Source: Hirudo medicinalis (Eukaryota; Annelida; Clitellata; Hirudinida; Hirudinidae). From it: a stretch of DNA of 64,000 nt. Location of the stretch: the NCBI GenBank assembly GCA_011800805.1, contig MPNW01000031.1:7925-71924 (forward strand), given 5' to 3'. This document shows positions 1-10,213 of this stretch, piece by piece (the first letter of the stretch is position 1; every line of letters begins with the position of its first letter). Made by a program: the position numbers and the translations under genes. Under the pieces are notes generated by a model. The model made no database searches. It was not told the origin of the DNA and worked only from the letters and a program-made list of their open reading frames with translations.

Positions 1-1320
1 TTATAAAACGAAACAAATAACGAACTCTGAAGAATGCCACATTAATGATAGATATTATTCTTACAAATGCAAAACGCTGAATAAAGTTATTCTTGTAAAA
101 TGTGACAAATGATTTGATTTGACGCTCATAGAAGCGAAATTGAATTTATTAGAGCAACAATAAACGATTAACTTTATAAAAAAAAAAAACTCGTGGTCTT
201 CTCGAATAATTTGTTGTAACACGAAAGAGTCTAAGGCTTGTCGATTAGTTGGCCTCTCGTTTTGCTGTCTTTCTCGGTGGAGCGTTGAGGTAGCATATCT
301 TATAAGAGCACGAAAGAGTCTAAGGCAATTTCTTCTATATTTGCATAACCCTAACCCTAACCCTAATCCTAACCCATAATAACTAAACAACTGAAATCTT
401 CTTCACAAAGCGAAACGCTTAATTCTTCTGGACAGCAACATCCACTTCAAACGGAAAACCTATACACGCCTTCTTGTTTGAAATAGAAACATGATCATGG
501 TATAAAGGAAACCACTTAATGAAATGATTAACAGCCCCCTATGGGCAATTCACATAAATCACAAATACAAAACCTGACTCAAAATAACTAAAACACATAT
601 AAACATCATTACTAAAAATTATTAAAATTGATACAACATCAATCAATAAACAAAAATAAATTTCCTACAATTTACTATTTATAATTTCAATTCATGTGTG
701 GATTAGTTCTTTTTCTACAGAACTAAAACAAATTGAACAAAGGAGGAGAATAACAAAGAGAAAATCTGGCGCCTAAATTCAAAAGGAATGGCACCAATGG
801 GAAACAAAGAAGGAGGAGCCCAAGAACCACGATTGGACGTCCACTTCCTTTGTTTGAGATCCCTNAGAGAGAAGGGAAGAATGCCCTGACTTAGCTTCTT
901 AAATAGCCAGTCAGGACAAAGGAGGATGTCCACAAACAAAGGATGCGCGCCTGGTAAGTCATCGCTGATAGGGCTAGGATCAGCACGTGATTGTGATGGA
1001 TGTGCGATCCTACACCCTAACCCTAACCCCGCTCTTCCTTTGTTTCGTTTGAACGAGATCACTATTTAAACCCGTAACTCGATCTAATTTTCAATTAATT
1101 TTGACGCTCATAGAAGGCACAGAAAGTTAACCCTAAGCGAAATTTAATTTATTAGAGCAACAATAAACGATTAACTTTATAAAATCTCGTGGTCTTCTCG
1201 ATTTGTTGTCTTACTCGGTGGAGCGGTGAGGTAGCATATCTTATAAGAGGTCGTAACACGAAAGAGTCTAATGCTATTTCTTCTATATTTGCCTAACCCC
1301 TAACCGTAAGCCACCGATCG
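1..1320. repeat. Subtelomere-like region with interstitial telomeric repeats
   Basis: Short runs of the CCCTAA unit occur near 346-377, 1014-1030, 1123-1133 and 1292-1310; some are degenerate. A block at about 118-345 recurs in diverged form at about 1099-1300. Both copies contain the words GACGCTCATAGAAG, TTATTAGAGCAACAATAAAC, CTCGTGGTCTTCTCGA and GTAGCATATCTTATAAGAG, and both end beside a CCCTAA run. One undetermined base (n) lies at 865. No convincing gene is present; the open frames here are low-complexity (GLGLGLG from the telomeric unit). This looks like subtelomeric or formerly subtelomeric DNA. Confidence 0.7.
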
Positions 1321-1753
1321 CGACACATCGCGACCGTTGTCATTACCGACGCATGCAGGAACGCAAACCATTCGCCCAACCCATACATCAGCAACAAATA
1401 ATGGACACAATTTCAGTATTGCATCTTCATTCACTAAAAGCATTTAAGCAAAATTGAGGTGAAAAAATCACCAAGGCACTGCTGAAAAAATTCTCAACCA
1501 AGCTTATACATATTAATAAATTAAGGCGAATTCAGGTTGACGTTGAATCTTTTATATTCTGGAGGAATGATCCCTTAGAAATTGGGGATCCCTGTTCAAA
1601 TAAAATTTCAAATATAAATCACAAAGTGTGAAAACTTTAAAAACTTTAAAAGCTTTCAACTCAAACCATTTCTCTTTGTGGGCTGGTACCTTCCTTTGCC
1701 TAATTCATCAAACAAACATATTAAACCAGCTTAAAGATCAGAAAACAATTAGA

Positions 1754-4700
1754 TTATATGAAGCTGACCAAATATGCTTCATAAGCTTTTTCAGTTGCAG
1801 ACATCAATGCTTCACATATCTTTGAAAAAATTACAGATTAGCTTTGTGATTGCAAATATGCAGCTTTTATAGCTCTCACCTGATAACCTGAATTACATTC
1901 AAACACATAGCACATAAAGTTGGGCTTGCTGACCACACTGTTTGACTTGATGATGAAGCCGAACAATCTAAATTTCAGCAATAACAAGATAGGAATACAA
2001 TTTTGTTTTACTGTCAAGTCTAACTATCTTATTCGACTTTTAAAAAAAGTAGAAAGATAATTGGTTAAGATTTTTGGTAACATGATCACAAAAAAAGTTA
2101 ACAATGCTTTTTGGCACTTAACAAGCAACCTCATACTTTGTTTTCAATTAATGGCCAATAATCTCCCTACAAAGGCATTGCAAAGCTACCAATAACCACA
2201 AAAAAAATAAAAAAATACATTTCGTAAGATGAACATCATATTATATTATTAATATATATAAATGTCAAAAATCATTTAAACAAAACACATCACTCAACTC
2301 AATATCGTCCTATGGTGCATGACATTTATTGATAGAAATTAATAATCATGAACAATAGGACATGATTCTTAGAAATTTGGGATCCACTATTAAGACTGTT
2401 TGCAACAGTTTTTCTAACAAGGACATAATTTTAGAACTTCATATACATACCTCTCGTTATCTTCATGAACTCCCCAAAAGGATATATTTGCAAGTGAAAA
2501 TTCACTTTTGATAGTATTAACTTGAGCATTGAGAAGTCTAGATACCAATATAAGTTGTATTAAATAACTCACCAAAGCAATTCAACTAACCAAATTTAAA
2601 CTCAACTAAAACATTGACAGACATGCTTAAAAAATGAATGCATATATAATATAAAGGCAATTCATATGAATGTGGCACTCTTGCCGAACTTGCATGAGTG
2701 AATCTTGAGATAATACAAGCTTGTATTGGGGCATTTTGAAGATATTATGCAGGGCTCGAGCTGCTAATATTTGCCTCATAGTCTCCTTAAGCAAGTGGTC
2801 ACCTGCAAGATTACAATAATTTATATAATTTTCTTTAGGGGAGGATGATCATATTAATACCTCTATCCGATTCAATTTGCTGAGAACCCATGAATCCCAC
2901 AAGAAATTCTCCAAGTGAATTCATCTTACCTCCATCTGCAGCTCTCATTACACCCTTACCATCATTAGGATTCCTGCAACCCAGGAATAAAAGAAAGAAA
3001 TTCTGAAATTCTGTTATATTCATATCTGTTTTTTGTTTCTGAGCAAGAAATATACCTTAGAAACAAAAATAGAAAGAAGTGTTGCTCAAAGCAAATCCAA
3101 AGGTCAAACATTCAGTTATTATCTTACCAGATGGACTATTAACTTAACAAATAAGGCATTGAAACAATCATAAAGTAAGAACTAATAAACTTTTAGAGTT
3201 GAGCAACAAACAGTAAAACCAATTAAAAAAAAAACCAAATGACAGACTTGATATATTCTCAAAATATATTTTCTAAAAAGGCATACTCAAATACATTTGA
3301 ACCAGGATTTTTACAGAAAACTGTTAAAAAAAAAAAGCAAATTCTTATTGGATCTATGATTGCAATTGATGATAACTTGTGCAGGTAAAATAGGATTCAT
3401 GTTGACCTTTTACAAGCAATGATTTCAACAAGAATAATTCCATTATTCAGCTATTAGCATGCACTTAACAATAAGAATGTGCTAGATAACAAATCACATG
3501 TAAAATTAATATTACTCAAGGCAATCAACAACAAAAATTCCCACAAACTCTGGCAAGGCATTTGGAAAATTGTTCCCTTGAAAGGGTGTGATAATGTCAA
3601 ACTGTATTGGAGCAGTGAAAAGCAAAGTCCCATCATCACTGAAAAAAATGTCTCAGTTGCAATAAATTAATTTCTTTCATTATAAACATGCCTCAAAACT
3701 TGTGATGCCTGTGCAATAGGAGATGAAGCATGGCTCTAAAAAAATAAGTTAATAGTTCTGAGGAGATTAATTTTGTAGAATTCTATTGCATTGTTAGACC
3801 TATTTAAAGCAGATAATTAACCAGTCAGCACTAAGTCAGTTTAATTGTACATAAATGTAAAATCCATACATAATTATACAAAACTACAATGGGTTAATGA
3901 GACAAATATATCGTCCAATAATAATCTCTTTGAATATTATTATTTGCCAAAATTATTAAAATAAATATATTAATACTTGGTAAGAACATTCTCTGCTGGC
4001 ATTTATAATGGTTGTCATCCACTGAAATAAAAATTTGTGATCAATTTAATTTAATTCACTTGAAACAACATTTACAAATTATGGCACCCTGTCAAAATAG
4101 CCCAGGACAAAATAGCCCAAGACAAATCGCCCTGTCAAAACATCCCAAAACATTTATTTTAAAAACTTGTTTAACGAAATGAAATTGTAAATTAGTCTTA
4201 GGCCATTTTGATGGGGCCTTTATGACGGGGTTATTTTGTCCTGGGCCATTTTGACAGATCACCACAAATTATGTATGGTGCTTACATTATCTCTGTTATG
4301 GTAGCTATCAGCTTGTAAGATTATTTGCCTTTAATAAAAATATTAAATTAGTTACAACAGGTACTGATATCTCTTATCATCACTGTCAACAGCAATATAT
4401 CATCATCGTAACAAACTTCTTAAAAGTGGGCTGGTTGACAGTAAACACATATCTTCTATCATCAATATCTGTAGAGTCTACATAAGTTTCAAATCCAAGA
4501 TCCACAAGTGACTGCCCTGCCATCTACAACAAAAATATAATATCCATTCACTCAAAATTGTGAAAGAAATATTTTTATCTAAATTTATATTAAACAATGC
4601 AAAAATGACAGTGCATACAAAGATTAAGATATCATTGTTAGACTTATATCTAACCTCATCAACACCCTGATACATGAGACTACCTCCTTGAATGAAGAAA

Positions 4701-6928
4701 TAATATTGGTCCCATTTAGAAGTTAGGAGACCAGTCTTGCTATAGAACATAGGCAAAATGATTTTATACCATCAGAGCAATTATCATTATTAGGGCATTA
4801 GAAGTTTCATTACCTTCTAAGCATGAGGAACCCAGCCCTCTGTTTGTTATTGAGTGATGGTTTCTTGTGTTCTGGTGGAGGTTCAACAAAATATTCATCC
4901 ACAGAATTTTTCTGTAGGCGCTCAACTTCTTCTATTGAATGCATCTTGTCAATTATTATTCCTTCTAGCGTGCTTCAACCAATTTGAAAAGTTTATTGTT
5001 CAATTTTCATTTAATTAATTAATTTTTAATTTACTTAAACTAATTTACTAATTATTACATAGGTGTTTGTAATGATCCTACATGAATACAGTAAATCAAT
5101 TAAGAATTTCTAGCACTGAAAATTCTTTAGATATACTTCAAGCTTTGTGCTTAACAAAGGGGCATCAATGAATATCAATTGTAGATGTATAACATGCTAT
5201 ATAAATGAAGTTCCAATAAAAATTCTTAAGCTTATTGAATCTAAAATGAAAGCAATCCTTAGAACTGATGCTATTCAGCTTATTTTGTTCTCTGGGGGAG
5301 AGTTTAATAACTTCTTACTAGCAGACTTATGATAATAAAAGCTTATTGCTGATAAATTTACAAATACCTTGCAAATTGGAAAAGTTAGCTAATAGGCTAA
5401 TGAGAAATTGAACAACATTATGAGGTTTCAATGCAATTGACAAGCAACAAAAAGAACTATCACTTTGGCAAACAAAATAAAACATTATATCTTCTCCATA
5501 AATGCATAGAATTCATCTTCTGTATACTGATTTATAAGAGTTTACAATTTCCTGTAGCTTACCATAGGCACATCAAAATAGGGGAAAATTGTCCAACCAT
5601 TTTTAGAAAATTATGATATCCTTATTGACAGGTTTTATCATATATTATTTTAGCTCATCAAAAATAAAAGTATACCTTTGAATTGCATCCTCCATATGAC
5701 CACAAAAATTCTCTTCCTTTAGGCTTTTCACAAACTCAGAACTCAAGTCAGAATGAGTGACATGAGCCTTTATAAGACTTATCAAAGGTTCCATTAAACT
5801 CACAACACTCCTCAGTTGAATTGCATTAAGACTTGAATAGTATTTCAAAGCAGTCTACAAAAGTCATCTATTCTTATGCAAGAATTCATATTATATTACA
5901 TTGATGTTATATTATTATAGAATTCAATTATACTCAAAGTACCTCATGAAATTTTTTCCGTATTATAAACATTTCATCCTCCAATTCTCTTGCCTGTCTC
6001 TCGTTTTCCCTTCTTTTTGGAAATTTCAAATGATTTCCAAGCACTTGATTCAAGTCTACATAACAATTCCTTCAATCAAGTTATGTTAATCTAGCTTTTA
6101 TAATTTCATAATTGCTTAATTTTACCATTCCTAGTAGTATTAAAAACTTCTCTCAGCACAAAGAGTTCTGAAATCAAAATCCTGAATAATCTAGTGATAG
6201 ATTGTTTATTACATAAAATAATTTAATAAGAACCTGTAACATCACCCAGGGCAAACTTTTTTAAAGAGGGCAATGCATCAGCAATCTGAGAAATTGATAT
6301 TTGATGCATGGAACTGAGCTGTAACATAAGAGTACAGTAATAAAATTCTATAAACATTCAGATTGATTCTTATTAAGCCTTACATCATCAATCTTCGATG
6401 CAAACTGGCCCATAACATCAGGCAAAATTGAGTCTGATCTGCTGGAGTTTCTCTGAAACATAATTAATATTATACATTTTCATATCCTCAATTATTCAAC
6501 TGATTTACCAACCTTTTCATTATAGGATCTAAGAAAACATGAAAATGAACTGAGAGCATTGCACAAATCATTCTACAAATATTTACGAAACCTAATTAGC
6601 CTATTATTAAGCTGAGTCAGCTTGATTTCAAACATTTAAAAAACTCATAAATCCTACTTGAGCATTTAATACTTTCCCTAAATGGCACTGCAAGGAAAAG
6701 CTATAATCTCTCACAAATTCTGCATCTTCTTCCATCAACTTCAAAAGATTTCTAGTCTAAATTTAATGTTGGTATTCCATCAGTCTTAAATAGAAAAACC
6801 AATAACGGCAGCAAGTTAAACCAAAATAAATAGCAATTCGAACAAGAATGTGTTACACATCATAAAAAAAAATCATAAGAAACCCTTGGATTGTCATCAA
6901 AAGCGTCTTCCAGGTGCATTTTTTTCAT
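1754..6928 (-). CDS. APPL1: APPL-like adaptor (BAR-PH-PTB endosomal protein)
   Basis: Rab5-effector endosomal adaptor of the APPL1/2 family, split into about 15 exons. Early exons, phases checked: 6884-6928, 6658-6756, 6513-6572, 6384-6452, 6234-6318, 5943-6055, 5676-5854, 4814-4972 and 4655-4739. They give the BAR domain (TRNLLKLMEEDAEF, then KYYSSLNAIQL...MEPLI) and the start of the PH domain (KTGLLTSKWDQYYFF...GGSLMYQ). The PH domain continues near 4390-4525 (DDRRYVFTV) and 3970-4015 (WMTTIINASRE). PTB exons are 2861-2973, about 2690-2802 (ETMRQILAARALHNIF), 2451-about 2543, 1880-1967 (LFGFIIKS...CYVFE) and 1754-1819. The protein stops just after the PTB helix, so the long C-terminal tail of vertebrate APPLs is absent. 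The PH-PTB linker and two splice sites are unsettled. APPL1 versus APPL2 cannot be decided; the symbol names the family. Confidence 0.92.
4089..4257. mobile_element. MITE with about 30-bp terminal inverted repeats
   Basis: The left end CTGTCAAAATAGCCCAGGAC (4089-4108, continuing ...AAAATAGCCC) is mirrored by the right end, reading GTCCTGGGCCATTTTGACAG at 4238-4257. Further imperfect inverted pieces (GACAAATCGCCCTGTCAAAA against the GGCCATTTTGATGGGGCC side) lie inside. It is 169 bases long with no coding capacity, inside an APPL intron. This is a miniature inverted-repeat element of unknown superfamily. Confidence 0.8.
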
Positions 6929-7199
6929 GTTTCTAAAATCTCCGCACAACACAGAGACTTCACAAAGGTAATAATTATCACAGGTCTTCTTTTAGTAATT
7001 TTTTTACTGTAATGTGTTGTAACAACGTTTTAATTAAATAGGAACATTTATTAATCGGCCAATTTTTAAATTTAATTTCGCGAATTAGTTAGAAAACGAA
7101 ATTGAATTACCCAAAGGAGTGAAAAACTAATTACGATAATGATAATAATTCTGAGTTTTATTATAGTGGTTATATTTATTATGTTAAGACGGAAGTCAA

Positions 7200-7581
7200 G
7201 ACTACTTCAATACTGAGCGTAGCTTTTCCTGAAGAGGAAAGTTTTCAAGGCAGAATGAAACCCGGCTAAGTCCGTGTTGGTAACACAAATTCTGAGTCTG
7301 TTCCAGATACGAGGACAAATAACATCTGTAAGCTTGCCATGCAGCACGTCGGCAGATAATTTGACGAGGGGAGCCTCTGGCTGCTGCTCTGAGCCCTTGC
7401 CTTCTAGGGATATGCGCGGCACGGGTGACAAACGTATGACGGCATGTGACTTTTCTTCAATTTTTGTACAATTTCTTAAATGAATCTCCAGCATGAGATT
7501 AATAAGGTAATAAAGAAATGACACGAACAGTTTTTCTTTAAGTTTAAATAGAGGAAGTAAATGTGAAGGATAACTGCCCAA
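7200..7581 (-). mobile_element. LINE 3' coding fragment
   Basis: On the minus strand the reading frame ends with WNRLRICVTNTDLAGFHSAL followed by KTFLFRKSYAQY. This is the usual tail of many non-LTR retrotransposon reverse-transcriptase ORFs (a W-N-x-L...F...LKTFLF pattern). No RT core is present. A related fragment lies at about 39895-40150 on the same strand. It sits between the APPL and beta-helix genes and is a dead copy. Confidence 0.65.
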
Positions 7582-7941
7582 ACAATATTACAATAATTAA
7601 AGTATGGATAGATAAGAGAGTAATAGAAAATAAGGGCTGTTTTTTATCAATGATAATGAATAATGGGAAATGAGATGAGGAATAACACATGGCAAACAGT
7701 TAATGCGGATTTTTATTCTCTTTGAATAAAATTTACTATTAGTAAGAATTATGTAAGTAGTCCAATATTACTTAAAGGATGAACTTTAAAATTAGTTACG
7801 CTCTACCGAATAACAATATTGAGAATCGATGTGTTGTTTGTTTGAAGATTATCTTTTCTTTTGGGAAATTTTATAATTGAGTATGAACTTAAAGGATATG
7901 ACAATGATTAACAAATGAGATAATCTTCGAATACGACATTT

Positions 7942-9686
7942 ATGAAATATCTCACAGCAAAATTTGGTTCCGGCTCAACAAATTCATTAATGATTTACTT
8001 AGATGTTGTTACCATTATTCTGCATTTGGTACCCCTATTGGCATTAAATCAGAGTGAGAATAATGATCTATACTTAAGAGACATTAGAAATTGCAACAGC
8101 ATTTTCTTATTAATGCCAATTAATTTATTTTTTCAGTTACTGATATCCATGTTCGACCTGAGGGCAAAGATGTCGAGGGGTGTGGGCAGTTGAAGAGTCC
8201 ATGCCTCACAATGAGATATGCAATTGTAACTTTGGATTCAAATGTCATCTTACATGTTGAGGGGCCAAGAACTTTTGAGTTTCTGTTAAGCCCAATAGAA
8301 ATCAAGCACAATGTGATCATCAGGCCCTTTACCTCTGAATTTGTTTATATTCAGCAGTGTGATAACATCAGTGGGATTTTCAATATAATTGGCAATGAGT
8401 CTGCAAAGGACCCGACAACATTGACTCTGGAAAAATTTTATGTAAGTGACTGTCCATCAAACAGTTTGATGAATGTAACCAATGCTCAGTTGGTCATAAA
8501 AAATTCTACATTTAGATCAAATGGTGTGCTGATGAAGCACACTCAATTGCCTAACAACCATTGTGATCAAATAGATCTGGTTATCACAAACTCAAACTTC
8601 ATCTCAAACTTTCTCCTGCAACCATGGAGAGCTGCAATCTCAATAAGTGCTTGTGATTCAATCTCTATGGTGATAGTGAACAGCCAATTTGATTCAACAC
8701 CCATCTCCATCAGTTCATTCCATCAAGTCATTACTTTTATGAATGTATACTTTGATACTCATTCAAAAGCAGCAATATTTTTCCACTCACAATCCTCTGG
8801 ACAAGGAAATTCAATCTCATTTCTCAATTGCTCTTTTCTTGCTGTGGGCAAATTGAAAGCAAGTCCCCTCTTGGTACTTTTTGACACCGAGGACAGTGTG
8901 CAACAGAGCAACATCATTGTCGAAAATAGCAACTTTGAAGTGACCAGCATCATTTCTGGTGCTGCTTTGAATGTGGGCTCAAAGACCAAAAAGCCAAAGT
9001 ATGTAAATGTTAAAGTTATTCTAAAGAACTGCAGGTTTAACAAATGCTCCACAGAAGGAGAAGGGGGTGCTGTATTTGCAAAGAACATAAAACTGTTGAC
9101 CATAAGCAGGTGTCACTTTCTCAATAACTCGGCTGCAAACGGGGGAGCCTTACATCTACAAAATGTCAGAGTTGTACAACTAATAAATTCCAGTTTTAAA
9201 TCTAATGTGGCCAATATTGATGGGATCTACGCATCCCGTGGAGGAGCCGTCCATTCTCTGATGTCTGGGCTTTCCATTGTCAGCTGCTCCTTTTTTGACA
9301 ACACAGCTAACTTCGAGGGCACATCTCTATATGCAGAAGGATGTCTAGACACATCAATCGCTTCCTCCACATTCGCATTGCATCAAACACTTGATTTTAA
9401 TCCTCGGAACGCCATTGTAGTTGTGAAGTCCTGGATGGATAATTATTCCTCCATAAATATTTCAAAATTTGTTAACATCTCTTACGATGGCCTCACAGAA
9501 CATTCTATAAGCATGAACCTAATCTTAGTAGAAGGAAAGATTAAAGCAAAGGCTATCCAAGGAAGTTGCCCATCCCAGCACAAACTCAGAAATCATTCCA
9601 TAAGTTCTGGAGCTTCATCATTTGATTACAGACTCATCAGCATCTGGTGCGAAAGGAACGAGCAAACACTCAGACATTTCAATTAG
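7942..9686 (+). CDS. Secreted right-handed beta-helix protein
   Basis: Two exons, 7942-8053 and 8137-9686, joined in phase (TTTCAG acceptor at 8136), give 553 residues. Exon 1 is a signal peptide or anchor: a polar start, then hydrophobic LMIYLDVVTIILHLVPLLAL. Exon 2 opens with GCGQLKSPCLTMRYAI, the C-x-SPC-x-T-x-x-YAI entry seen at the start of pectate-lyase-like beta-helix domains. It then has repeated rungs (NSTF, NSNF, NCSF, NCRF, NSSF) with GGA turns (EGGAVFA, NGGALHL, RGGAVHS), as in polymorphic-membrane-protein-like repeats of invertebrates. It ends at ...SIWCERNEQTLRHFN, with no following Cys-rich or membrane part. It may therefore be a short secreted form or a truncated gene. An extracellular location is inferred; substrate unknown. 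Confidence 0.8.
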
Positions 9687-10213
9687 TCTAATATTATAAA
9701 TTTGCTTCACATTCCTTCTTAAATAAGTAAATACAAATTCTGCATTTGGACCAGAACAAGAATCATCCACCAGGCTCGCCCGTGTTCATGAAAATCAACA
9801 ACTCAACAAAATCAAGTGGACATACAAATGATGTCATGAAAATTTTGTGACAACGAACTGCTACAAGTCACATCCCGCATAACCCAGATTAACAAGGACA
9901 CAAGCATCGAGATGAAATGATCAAACAATCCTTACCATAAATCAATGAATCAAGCTAATAAGATTTAAACAAAATTTCGAATCCAGATTAAAAAACTAAC
10001 AGAAATGTACAGGCGGAGTAATTTCATGTATGTAAATCGGGCAAAAAATTTCAGTGAAAGTTCATCATTTGAGTTAAATTAAAATAAATTATAAAAAGAC
10101 AAAATAGGACAATGCACAATGCAGACATGCATCCGTCTCACACCTGATTAAATAGAAAACCTATTAAAAAAAACTTCCATGTATAAACTGGGTCATGAGA
10201 GTTTCCCCAGCTC
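9687..10213. other. Intergenic, nothing recognised
   Basis: 527 AT-rich bases between the ends of two convergent genes (the beta-helix protein and MEIOC). I see no open frame, RNA gene or repeat match; it presumably holds both 3' UTRs. Confidence 0.6.

Noticed and set aside
61..390. 109-codon minus-strand frame in the subtelomeric region
   Set aside because: Its GLGLGLGLG stretch is a translation of telomeric repeat units, and the rest is low-complexity AT-rich sequence.
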